DNA of 64,000 nucleotides, from the NCBI GenBank assembly GCA_963703355.1, contig OY969813.1, forward strand, positions 2,790,001-2,854,000, written 5' to 3'. Origin of the DNA: Puia sp963703355 (lineage in GTDB: Bacteria; Bacteroidota; Bacteroidia; Chitinophagales; Chitinophagaceae). Below, one piece after another: positions 8,305 through 16,203 of this stretch. A model generated the notes under the pieces. That model was not told where the DNA came from and ran no database searches. It saw only the letters and a program-made list of their open reading frames with translations. Within the stretch, counting starts at the first letter, position 1. Each line of letters opens with the position of its first letter. The translations under genes were made by a program, and so were the position numbers.

Positions 8305-9228
8305 ATGTCACTTATTTGTGTTGGAAGCATGGCTTATGATGCGATTGAAACCCCTTTTGGAAAAAGGGATCGAATTGTTGGTGGTTCAGCTGTTTATGTT
8401 GCATATGCTGCGTCGAATTTTATAAAGCCGATCAATCTCGTGTCCATCATCGGCAATGATTTTGAGGATGCAGAAATTAAGGCATTGGAGGTCAAGGGGG
8501 TTTCCTTTGAGGGCGTGGAGAGAGTAAAAGATAAAAAATCTTTTTTCTGGAGCGGCCGTTATCACCTGGATATGAATACCCGGGATACGTTAGTAACGGA
8601 CCTCAATGTGCTCGCTGATTTCAATCCGGTAATACCTGAGAGTTTTCAGGAATCTGAATTCCTGATGCTTGGAAATCTTCATCCATCAACGCAGATCAGT
8701 GTGATTAAGCAAATGAAAAAAAGATGCAAGCTGATTGCCATGGATACCATGAATTACTGGATCAGTAGTGCGCTGGGTGATTTGAAAATAGTATTGGGTA
8801 TGGTGGATCTGTTGATGGTAAATGATGGTGAAGCAAGAGAGCTTACGGGCGAATATTCTCTGATAAAGGCTGCGAGAAAAATAATGGAGATGGGCCCCCG
8901 ATTTTTGATCATCAAAAAGGGCGAACATGGCGCACTGTTATTTCATGCCAACGAAGTGTTTTTTGCTCCTGCCCTTCCCCTGGAAGAAGTATTTGATCCC
9001 ACAGGAGCAGGCGACACATTTGCAGGTGGTTTTATGGGACATGTAGCAAGAACAAGGGATATATCTTTCGAAAATATGAAAACGGCGATTATCGTCGGCT
9101 CGGCGTTGGCGTCCTTTTGTGTTGAAAAATTTGGCCCGGAACGATTGAAAGAAATCACGAAAAACGAAATTGACGACCGGATACAGCAATTTATCAACCT
9201 TGTCAATTTTGATATTGCCTTAGTTTAA
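8305..9228 (+). CDS. PfkB-family carbohydrate or nucleoside kinase
   Basis: Start placed at the ATG at 8305 (MSLICVGSMAYDAI), since family members begin just before the first beta strand; 307 residues. N-terminal GGSAVYVAYAASNF and the C-terminal DPTGAGDTFAGGFMGH with the catalytic Asp of the ribokinase/PfkB fold are present. The substrate cannot be read from sequence. Its TAA is immediately followed by a repeat array that runs into the stop of the convergent gene. Confidence 0.88.
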   Translation: MSLICVGSMAYDAIETPFGKRDRIVGGSAVYVAYAASNFIKPINLVSIIGNDFEDAEIKALEVKGVSFEGVERVKDKKSFFWSGRYHLDMNTRDTLVTDLNVLADFNPVIPESFQESEFLMLGNLHPSTQISVIKQMKKRCKLIAMDTMNYWISSALGDLKIVLGMVDLLMVNDGEARELTGEYSLIKAARKIMEMGPRFLIIKKGEHGALLFHANEVFFAPALPLEEVFDPTGAGDTFAGGFMGHVARTRDISFENMKTAIIVGSALASFCVEKFGPERLKEITKNEIDDRIQQFINLVNFDIALV

Positions 9229-9287
9229 TTATGTGTTATGAATTATGAGTTAAGGCAACCCATAATCCATAACCCATAACCCATAAC
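9229..9287. repeat. Word array between convergent genes (TTATGGG type)
   Basis: Words of the type TTATGxGTTATGAATTATGAG run from the PfkB kinase stop, and the complementary words (AACCCATAATCCATAACC) run from the stop of the opposite gene. The two halves can pair as an imperfect hairpin in either transcript. The TGA of the convergent lamin-tail gene is itself part of the word TGAGTTATGGG. There is no U-tract. Confidence 0.75.
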
Positions 9288-11006
9288 TCATTTAGCCTTT
9301 CTTGCAAGTACACAGACGGAAATATTTTTTCTGATCGTGCCATCCAACAGAAATAGTTCGGTATAAATCACATAATGGCCTATGGGAAGTAGATTTTGCT
9401 GGTCGTCTAAACCATCCCAGCGAAAGGTTCCGTCTGTAGCCCAGATCTCATTATTTACCAGTTTTCTGACCATCCTACCATTTGCATCGTAGATGGAAAT
9501 GCTTCCCATGTAACCAGATTCCGACAGGTGATAATTAATAAAGCAGAAGTCGTTGTATCCATCCATATCGGGCGAAAATATTTTGGGATTAATAGAGATA
9601 AAGTGAGTGAATATGCTGTCGGTATAAGCTTCAGAATTTTTGTATCCGGGAGTCCCATACCCTGCCGATGCTGCAGCGGATGTCCAATTGGATGCAAGTG
9701 ATGTGGGAAGATCTGCTCGTATTCTCTCCAGTGAAACGCCACTCTCCGTTGTGAGCAAAGGTGATTGCCAGTGATGGTCATAATCAAGTTCGTCCAGAAT
9801 AAGACCTGCACTATTCAGAAGAACAACTTTGCCCATATCATCCGGCATAGCAGGCAAAGAAGCGATGGAAAGCATCTGACCACTATCTGATTTGGGATAA
9901 TTTTGAAGAACCCATGACGGATCTTCAGTCAGTAAAAGATATTCTCCCGGGAAAAAATCCCGCTCTTCTTTTACCAAGGCGGTGGGAGCATTCAGCGATC
10001 CGTCGCTATTCAATCCCGCTACGAATAATTCAGAACAGCCAATAACCCCTGAGCTGCGATTGAATAATTCCAGATAAGCATAACCATATGGAGGAGGATT
10101 AAAAAGGATCTCGTTAAAAATGATATCACCAATGGCTGCTTTTTTTGGAAGTCCCAGTTTGCAAATATTATTGGTTCCTATTTCATTGCCGTTACAGTCT
10201 GAAAGCTGATTGGATGAAATCGTATAAATTTTCCCCGCAGATAATGGCTTTTGTATTCTGACAGATACACGATCAAAAAATGGCGGCAACGTAGATGCAC
10301 TATCAGGATTGCCGATTCCGTCGGAAATCATATAGTTAAAATTGTTGGCACCGGAAGCACTATCCATTGCCTCGTTGAATAACAAAATCAGATTCATTGA
10401 ATCTGTTGTAACAGCCCTGATAAGTGACGGTGTCTGATCATCGGTAATTGTTGCATCTACTGAATTTGTATGTCCCGGTGTACCGCCCGAATTTGAAATG
10501 CTTGCTGACCAATTCTCCTTACCCAAACAGGGCTTCGTGGGATCGATCATTTCAAGACTCCACCCGCCTTCTGCTTTCAGATCATTTTCAAACCAGCTTT
10601 TATCGTATTGTACTGCATGAATGACTTCTCCCGCGTCTGACGTAATAACAATTTCACCCGCGTCGTTTATTAAAGCAGGAAAGCCACTCACGCCCAGTGT
10701 TGGCCCAAAGGATGTAAAAGAAGCCGCAGACGCGGTTGCTGAAAGAATTAAGAAGCTGTCTGACTTCAACACATAATCTGATTTGATAGTTGCAGTGGTG
10801 GTTCCGTTGCTTATTTTCCAATTGTGAAGATTATAATCTTTCAGCGAGCGATTTTTCAATTCGATGAATTCATTTTCAGGAAGCCCCCTCGAAGGAGTCG
10901 GATCCGGAAGGAATTCAGATATGATGACATCATAGCGACTTTGCGCTGTTAAAAGAACGGGCCATAAACAACAGATAAAACAAAAAAAATAACCTTTCGG
11001 GAACAT
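9288..11006 (-). CDS. Secreted lamin-tail domain protein with C-terminal FlgD-like domain
   Basis: 572 residues. Signal peptide at about 1-21 (ending LLTAQS). A lamin-tail domain follows (about 24-160: VIISEFLPDPTPSRGLPENEFIELKNRS), then an Ig-like segment and a second LTD-like region (GDIIFNEILFNPPPYGYAYLELFNRS, about 293-318). The C-terminal FlgD/gliding-type domain (about 480-572) has FSPDMDGYNDFCFINY and FRWDGLDDQQNLLPIGHYVIY. Such proteins are exported surface proteins, often nuclease-associated or structural. The gene is divergent from asd, with about 65 bp between its ATG and the asd leader peptide. Confidence 0.82.
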   Translation of the reverse strand: MFPKGYFFCFICCLWPVLLTAQSRYDVIISEFLPDPTPSRGLPENEFIELKNRSLKDYNLHNWKISNGTTTATIKSDYVLKSDSFLILSATASAASFTSFGPTLGVSGFPALINDAGEIVITSDAGEVIHAVQYDKSWFENDLKAEGGWSLEMIDPTKPCLGKENWSASISNSGGTPGHTNSVDATITDDQTPSLIRAVTTDSMNLILLFNEAMDSASGANNFNYMISDGIGNPDSASTLPPFFDRVSVRIQKPLSAGKIYTISSNQLSDCNGNEIGTNNICKLGLPKKAAIGDIIFNEILFNPPPYGYAYLELFNRSSGVIGCSELFVAGLNSDGSLNAPTALVKEERDFFPGEYLLLTEDPSWVLQNYPKSDSGQMLSIASLPAMPDDMGKVVLLNSAGLILDELDYDHHWQSPLLTTESGVSLERIRADLPTSLASNWTSAAASAGYGTPGYKNSEAYTDSIFTHFISINPKIFSPDMDGYNDFCFINYHLSESGYMGSISIYDANGRMVRKLVNNEIWATDGTFRWDGLDDQQNLLPIGHYVIYTELFLLDGTIRKNISVCVLARKAK

Positions 11007-11031
11007 AAATAAATCAGTTTCCTAAAAATAA

Positions 11032-11063
11032 TTTGGTTGAAAAAAAACGGAAGGTTATTTTTA
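11032..11063 (+). promoter_or_regulatory. Putative promoter of the asd leader transcript
   Basis: TTTG at 11032-11035 and TATTTTTA at 11056-11063, 20 nt apart, match the Bacteroidota -33/-7 pattern (TTTG and TAnnTTTG) with one mismatch in the -7 box. Transcription would begin near 11070, very close to the leader-peptide ATG at 11072, so the leader peptide may be translated from an almost leaderless mRNA. Confidence 0.4.
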
Positions 11064-11071
11064 CGGTTCAA

Positions 11072-11140
11072 ATGAACGTGATTTCAACATATACAATGGT
11101 AAAGAACACCAAGAAATCCCTGACCGGGGAAGGTGTCTGA
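11072..11140 (+). CDS. Leader peptide of the asd attenuator
   Basis: A 22-codon open frame from ATG 11072 to TGA 11138. Of the 21 residues after the initiator, four are Thr (6, 8, 13, 18), three Lys (11, 14, 15), one Met (9) and one Ile (4), all end products that depend on aspartate semialdehyde, plus two Asn (2, 12). The last codons (GGG GAA GGT GTC) carry the strand that can pair with the 5' arm of the downstream terminator. This is the architecture of thrL in enterobacteria, where ribosome stalling at Thr/Ile codons permits readthrough. No protein evidence exists here; the call rests on composition plus RNA geometry. Confidence 0.75.
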   Translation: MNVISTYTMVKNTKKSLTGEGV

Positions 11141-11190
11141 CATTTTGTATATTCAAAATAACGAGCCTTCCCTCTGGGGAGGCTTTTTTT
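11127..11190 (+). terminator. Attenuator terminator and competing antiterminator before asd
   Basis: Terminator: GCCTTCCC (11165-11172), loop TCT, GGGGAGGC (11176-11183), then seven T (11184-11190); one G-U pair, otherwise complementary. Antiterminator: GGGAAGG (11127-11133), inside the last leader codons, is the exact complement of CCTTCCC (11166-11172). The two pairings are mutually exclusive. The asd ATG follows at 11216. Confidence 0.8.
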
Positions 11191-11215
11191 ATTTATACAT
11201 TTTAAACCGTAAAAA

Positions 11216-12205
11216 ATGAAAGTTGCAGTTGTAGGTGCTACCGGGCTGGTGGGTACAAAAATGCTCGAAGTTCTAGCCGAAAGAAATTTCCCCGTTACTG
11301 AATTAATTCCCGTTGCATCAGAAAAGTCAATTGGTAAAAAGCTGAAGTTTAAAAACCGCGAATGGAGCGTAGTGAGTGCAACTGATGCTATCCTGGCGAA
11401 ACCCTCTATTGCCATTTTTTCTGCAGGAGGTTCTACTTCGCTGGAGTGGGCACCCAAATTTGCTGCCGCGGGTATTACCGTCATTGACAATTCATCCGCA
11501 TGGAGAATGGACCCCACAAAAAAACTGGTAGTTCCTGAATTAAATGCGGACGCACTTACTGCAGCCGATAAAATAATTGCCAATCCAAACTGTTCAACGA
11601 TTCAGATGGTCGTTGCGTTAAATCCGCTTCATCTGAAATATAAAATCAAAAGAATTGTAGTCAGCACTTACCAAAGTGTTACAGGCACAGGTGTGAAAGC
11701 AGTCAATCAATTGATGAATGAAAGAAAAGGAATAACAGGGGAGATGGCATATAAATATCCGATTGATCTGAATGTTATTCCACAGATCGATGTGTTCCTG
11801 GATAATGGATATACCAAAGAAGAAATGAAGATGGTAAATGAAACCAGGAAAATTATGCGGGATGATTCGATACGGGTAACGTCGACGACAGTGAGGATAC
11901 CTGTGATGGGTGGTCACAGTGAAGCGGTGAATGTTGAATTTGAAAAAGACTTTGATTTGAAAGAAGTAAGATCATTGCTGGAATCTGCACCTGGTGTTAT
12001 CGTAGTGGATAATCCGGCAATGCAGGAATATCCCATGCCCAAAGATGCGCATAACAGGGATGAAGTTTTTGTTGGCCGGCTCAGAAGAGATGATACGCAA
12101 CCCAATACACTCAATATGTGGATCGTCAGCGACAATTTGAGGAAAGGCGCGGCAACGAATGCGGTTCAGATTGCGGAATACCTGTTGAGTAAAGGACTTC
12201 TTTAG
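11216..12205 (+). CDS. asd: Aspartate-semialdehyde dehydrogenase
   Basis: 329 residues, the normal length. NADP-binding GATGLVGTKMLEVLAERNFP at the N-terminus; catalytic Cys126 in NPNCSTIQM; substrate region with GHSEAVNVEFEKD (His in the expected place). It reduces aspartyl phosphate to aspartate semialdehyde, the branch point to Lys/DAP, Thr, Met and Ile. It is transcribed alone from a leader with a peptide-controlled attenuator. The TAG stop runs straight into a repeat array. Confidence 0.97.
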   Translation: MKVAVVGATGLVGTKMLEVLAERNFPVTELIPVASEKSIGKKLKFKNREWSVVSATDAILAKPSIAIFSAGGSTSLEWAPKFAAAGITVIDNSSAWRMDPTKKLVVPELNADALTAADKIIANPNCSTIQMVVALNPLHLKYKIKRIVVSTYQSVTGTGVKAVNQLMNERKGITGEMAYKYPIDLNVIPQIDVFLDNGYTKEEMKMVNETRKIMRDDSIRVTSTTVRIPVMGGHSEAVNVEFEKDFDLKEVRSLLESAPGVIVVDNPAMQEYPMPKDAHNRDEVFVGRLRRDDTQPNTLNMWIVSDNLRKGAATNAVQIAEYLLSKGLL

Positions 12206-12270
12206 TTATGAGTTATGGGTTATAAGATATGGGTTAATAAAACTCATATCCCATAACTTATAATCCATAA
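12206..12270. repeat. Word array between convergent asd and HNH genes
   Basis: TTATGAGTTATGGGTTATAA follows the asd TAG directly. On the other strand TTATGGATTATAAGTTATGG follows the TAA of the HNH gene directly. The halves are imperfect inverted repeats of about 30 nt around a short AATAAA-like loop, so either transcript would end in a long A/T-rich hairpin. Confidence 0.78.
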
Positions 12271-12831
12271 TTAAACACGACTCCAATTCTCCCCACTCTT
12301 AATCCGGTACATGGTCATCTCACTCACGCCGTATTTGTCGGCCAGCTTTTTTATAGTGAGCTGACGACTGCGGCTGGAGAGGGTTTTTTTAATTGACCTC
12401 ACCTGTGCCTCCGTAAGTTTCAAACCGACGGGTTTGGTAGACTGAATTTTTTTATAAGCGAGTTTTGCCGGACTGTTCTGCTGATGTAAAATCATATCAT
12501 CCAGACTTACCCATTTCAGATTCTTTATTGAATTATCCGTTTTGTTATGGTTCAGATGAATGACAAATTTTTGATTGGGAGATTTTTTCTTTACAAACAT
12601 TCTGGCGATCTCGCGGTGCAGGTAGAGTGTGCCGTTGTTACCGGGTCTGTGCAGGTTAAGCGTTTTGTAACCTGTGGTAACAGATCCGTTTAATAATTTA
12701 CCGTCTTTGTATATATCCTCATAATAGCTGGTCACGCGACCAGTTGACGAAAGCGCATATTTTTTGCGGAGTAATTTCCAGCCTGGGAACATGAGTGGCT
12801 TCCAGGTTTCACCAGGAATTTTTTTTATCAT
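12271..12831 (-). CDS. Free-standing NUMOD4-HNH protein with C-terminal helix-turn-helix
   Basis: 186 residues. A NUMOD4-like segment (about 10-36: WKPLMFPGWKLL...YALSSTGRVTSY) is followed by an HNH_3-type core: LHREIARMFV with His72, VIHLNHNKTDNSIKNLKWVS with His92/His95, Asn100 and Asn104. A C-terminal HTH (about 155-183: LTIKKLADKYGVSEMTMYRI) resembles the DNA-reading modules of homing endonucleases. No intron or intein is visible in the neighbouring genes, so it is either a free-standing homing endonuclease or a domesticated DNA-binding protein. Confidence 0.75.
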   Translation of the reverse strand: MIKKIPGETWKPLMFPGWKLLRKKYALSSTGRVTSYYEDIYKDGKLLNGSVTTGYKTLNLHRPGNNGTLYLHREIARMFVKKKSPNQKFVIHLNHNKTDNSIKNLKWVSLDDMILHQQNSPAKLAYKKIQSTKPVGLKLTEAQVRSIKKTLSSRSRQLTIKKLADKYGVSEMTMYRIKSGENWSRV

Positions 12832-12930
12832 GGCATCGGTTTTACTAAAGTTACTAAAAACAAAAGCTAATAAAATACCAAAAATGTTTGGGGAAGTCTT
12901 AAACCGGGGGAAGTAGGGGGGATATACGCT

Positions 12931-15090
12931 CTATTTTGTTTTCGCAGATCCTATAAAATGTAGAAATTCTTTTTCCGTAAGTATTTTAATGGAGGGAATT
13001 TTTTTTGCCTTTTCCAGTTTGGATCCGGCATCTTCACCCACAATAAGATAGTTCAGTTTGCTGCTTACCCCTCCTAAAATTTTACCACCCTGTGCCTCCA
13101 CAAGCGCTTCAGCTTCACTCCTTTTCAATTCATTTAATGTTCCGGTGAACAAAAAACTCAGCGACGCCAGATTGCCGGAGACCGTTCTTTCAGAACGACT
13201 GCTTTTGAAATTGACTCCCAGATCTTCGAGTTTTTTGAGCATCCTGATATTATCGCTGTTTTCGAAAAACTGGACTATGCTACCGGCTACTTTGGGTCCC
13301 ACGTCCTCGAGTGATTGCAATTCTTCCAGGCTGAAATTCTTAAAATCGGGTAAATAGCTAACTGCTTTTGCAAGTGTCTTGGCAGTAGTTTCCCCGACAT
13401 ACCGTATGCCGAGAGCATAGATAACCCGATGGAGTGGTTGTTTTTTTGATTCTTCAATCGCAGATTGAAGATTTGTTATACTTTTTTCTCCAAATCCCTC
13501 CAGTTCGGCAATTCGTTTAAATGGCAACTGATATACGCCGGGAATATCCTTTAAAAATCCCAGATCATAAAACTTGAGGACATTCGCTGCGCCGAAACTT
13601 CTGATGTCCATCGCATCCTTGCTTACAAAATGAATGATCTTCTCTACTACCTGCGCAGGACAATTTATATTAACGCACCTGGTAACTGCTTCGTCGGGAA
13701 TTTTCACCAACTCATCTCCACAAGCAGGACAATGTGTGGGAAAAACAATCTTTTTTTCTTTGCCGGTGCGCAGTTCCGTTAGTGATTTTACAATATATGG
13801 TATTACGTCTCCGGCTCGTTCTACGAGTACTGAGTCGCCGATGCGCAGATCTTTTTGTTTAACAACGTCTTCGTTAAAAAGTGAAACAGATCCCACCATG
13901 ACTCCTCCAATCGGTACAGGTTCGATCTTCGCGACGGGAGTGATACTTCCTGTTCTCCCTACCTGAAATTCCACCTTCAATAATTTGCTGGTTGCCTGTC
14001 TTGCTTTGAACTTAAACGCAATGGCCCATCGTGGATGATGGGTGGTCATGCCCATCCGGTCCTGCAATGAAAAATTATTCACTTTGATAACCATGCCGTC
14101 TATCTCATAAGGGAGTTTATCCCGCTCTTTTTCAAATGCGAGACAGTAATCAATGACAGGCTGGATACTCTTGAAAACCTTCTTTTCTTTTTTTGGTGCA
14201 CGAAAACCGAGATCCCAGAGCATATCCAATGAATCACTGTGCGTGGCTGGTGCTTTTTTTGACTTAGCAGCATGCGCCTGGTCAGCACCTGTAGTTTCTC
14301 CTTTTTTGATATCCAGATTTTCGTTGGAAGAATAAAAACTGATATGATATAAAAACACTTCGAGTTTGCGGCGACCCACTTCTGCCGGATCTTTTATACG
14401 AAGTGAACCTGCTGCAGCATTTCTTGGATTAGCCAATGGGGCAAGATGTTGTTCCGTAAGCTGGCGATTGTAAGCGGCGAAGTTTTCCTTGTTAATCATG
14501 GCTTCGCCTCTGATTTCAACCTGGTCAATGCCATAACGGGAAAAAGCGGCTGACAACGGAACGGACCGGATTTGTTTGATATTGGTTGTTATTTCGTCAC
14601 CCTGCACACCATCCCCTCTTGTTGCTCCCCGTACCAGTAAGTCGTTTTCATAAATCAGTGAAATGCTGGCGCCGTCAAATTTCGGTTCTACACAATATTC
14701 TATTTCATCGAGTCCCGCCAGTTCGCGCGCTTTCCGGTCCCAATCCAACAGATCATCCGCATCGTATGAATTCTCCAGGGAGAGCATGGGGACCAAATGA
14801 TTGACCGTAGGGAAATTCCTGGTCAGTTCTTTAGCGACGCGGCGCGTAGGTGAATCGGGCGTAATAGAATCTGGGTTTTCTGCTTCCAGCTTTTCCAGTG
14901 ACTTATATAATATATCATACTCCTTATCCGAAAGGAGCGGATCGTTTAAGATATAGTATCTGTATTCATGAAACTGAAGAACGTCACGCAATGAAACAAT
15001 GTCCTTCAGGAATAAGCCCTTTTGCTCCAGCTTATGAAGCAGGGTCCTGCTTTGATCCTGTAACCGGCGTGTCTGATCAGGAGAATACAT
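12931..15090 (-). CDS. ligA: NAD-dependent DNA ligase
   Basis: 719 residues with the complete domain order: Ia domain (HEYRYYILNDPLLSDKEYD), adenylation domain with Lys137 in EPKFDG, OB fold, four-Cys zinc finger (CPACGDELV...CVNINCP), HhH repeats and a C-terminal BRCT domain (LASLSFLFTGTLNELKRSEAEALVEAQGGKI). It seals nicks in replication and repair. A Lys/Ala-rich insert near residues 255-290 lengthens a surface loop of the adenylation domain. Confidence 0.97.
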   Translation of the reverse strand: MYSPDQTRRLQDQSRTLLHKLEQKGLFLKDIVSLRDVLQFHEYRYYILNDPLLSDKEYDILYKSLEKLEAENPDSITPDSPTRRVAKELTRNFPTVNHLVPMLSLENSYDADDLLDWDRKARELAGLDEIEYCVEPKFDGASISLIYENDLLVRGATRGDGVQGDEITTNIKQIRSVPLSAAFSRYGIDQVEIRGEAMINKENFAAYNRQLTEQHLAPLANPRNAAAGSLRIKDPAEVGRRKLEVFLYHISFYSSNENLDIKKGETTGADQAHAAKSKKAPATHSDSLDMLWDLGFRAPKKEKKVFKSIQPVIDYCLAFEKERDKLPYEIDGMVIKVNNFSLQDRMGMTTHHPRWAIAFKFKARQATSKLLKVEFQVGRTGSITPVAKIEPVPIGGVMVGSVSLFNEDVVKQKDLRIGDSVLVERAGDVIPYIVKSLTELRTGKEKKIVFPTHCPACGDELVKIPDEAVTRCVNINCPAQVVEKIIHFVSKDAMDIRSFGAANVLKFYDLGFLKDIPGVYQLPFKRIAELEGFGEKSITNLQSAIEESKKQPLHRVIYALGIRYVGETTAKTLAKAVSYLPDFKNFSLEELQSLEDVGPKVAGSIVQFFENSDNIRMLKKLEDLGVNFKSSRSERTVSGNLASLSFLFTGTLNELKRSEAEALVEAQGGKILGGVSSKLNYLIVGEDAGSKLEKAKKIPSIKILTEKEFLHFIGSAKTK

Positions 15091-15177
15091 GACTGCTATT
15101 TAAAACTTTTTTTTCTAAATGCATTATTTCTGTGCATTTAGATTGTCTTATTTAAATGAGCATAAGAAAGAAGTATC

Positions 15178-15221
15178 AGTGGGGAATAAGTGGCGGATTA
15201 GTGGGGAATAAGTGGTGGATT
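15178..15221. repeat. Two tandem 22-bp copies upstream of the Nudix regulator
   Basis: Two head-to-tail copies (15178-15199 and 15200-15221) of a unit starting AGTGGGGAATAAGTGG, differing at one base. They lie in the 222-bp divergent spacer between ligA and the Nudix-type regulator, about 90 bp before its ATG, together with TTTAGATTGTCT and TTTAGACTATCT. They could be binding sites for the regulator itself. Confidence 0.6.
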
Positions 15222-15312
15222 CCCGAGGGGCTGTGGAGAACAAATCGCTATTAAGTTTAGACTATCTGGTATATATTTAATGTCCTGAATCCTGTTACAA
15301 ATTTATAAAAAT

Positions 15313-16044
15313 ATGAGCACGGAAAAACTGCCCAAGAGAAAAGATATAAAGGCCGTTCTGAAACAACTGCAGAGCGATGGGCTGATTGGTATTTCCGTAG
15401 ACTGTGTGATTTTTGGATTTGACGAAAATGAACTTAAAGTACTATTAATCAAATCGGATCTGAAACAGTTTGAAGGAAGCTGGTCGATGCTGGGAGATCT
15501 GGTTCATAAGGATGAAAACCTGGACCAGGCTGCATATCGTGTGCTAAAGGAAAGGACCGGTATGGATGATGTTTATCTTGAACAGGTTAAAAGCTTTGGC
15601 GATGTACACCGACATCCGGCAGCAAGGGTGGTGACCATTGCCTACTGTTCACTTATTAATATACAACAGCACCGCCTCCAAAAAACAGATAATGAGCTTC
15701 ACTGGCACAAACTCTCCCCCGATATGGGGATGGCATTTGACCATCAACTGATATTGAATGTTTGTCATGAGTGGCTTCAGAAAAGGGTTCAGGAACATCC
15801 GCTGGGATTTAGTCTGCTTCCCCAGAAATTCTCCCTTCGTGAATTACAGAACCTCTATGAAGCGATTTTGGGAATCAAGCTGGACAGGAGGAATTTCAGG
15901 AAAAAATTCTTTTCTATGGATGTGTTAGAAGATACCAACGAGTTTGAATTTGACGTTCCTCACCGCCCGGGTAAACTCTATAAATTCAACTATATAAAAT
16001 ATAAAACCAAGGAAGGAAAGAAATTTATGCGTTTAGACTTCTGA
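15313..16044 (+). CDS. Nudix-domain transcriptional regulator (NrtR/AraR type)
   Basis: 243 residues. An N-terminal Nudix-fold domain (about 20-150: SVDCVIFGFDENELKVLLIKS) has a degenerate Nudix box (DNLDQAAYRVLKERTG-like), as expected for a sensing rather than a hydrolytic domain. The C-terminal winged helix (about 165-243) has FSLRELQNLYEAILG and LDRRNFRKKFF. Bacteroidota homologues regulate sugar-utilisation loci and often sit next to SusC/SusD genes, as here. The ligand is unknown, probably a sugar or nucleotide-sugar. Confidence 0.85.
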   Translation: MSTEKLPKRKDIKAVLKQLQSDGLIGISVDCVIFGFDENELKVLLIKSDLKQFEGSWSMLGDLVHKDENLDQAAYRVLKERTGMDDVYLEQVKSFGDVHRHPAARVVTIAYCSLINIQQHRLQKTDNELHWHKLSPDMGMAFDHQLILNVCHEWLQKRVQEHPLGFSLLPQKFSLRELQNLYEAILGIKLDRRNFRKKFFSMDVLEDTNEFEFDVPHRPGKLYKFNYIKYKTKEGKKFMRLDF

Positions 16045-16203
16045 CGCAACCTGATTCTGTTCTGCAGCGTTTAAATGATGTTGCCTGTCTTAATGGTATT
16101 AGGCTTCTCTGGTATTTTTTCTGCACTAATTTTTTTTAACATTTTCGTTAAATTCTGCATAATTAATACTATTTTAGCTGCTCAATTGCTTAAACCATTG
16201 ATT

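Noticed and set aside
11068..11583. Long minus-strand open frame over the asd leader and gene start
   Set aside because: It is antisense to asd, a certain gene, and its product has no recognisable pattern; it also runs across the attenuator.
12931..15090. Intron or intein in ligA linked to the HNH gene
   Set aside because: ligA reads continuously through all domains with no inserted splicing motifs.
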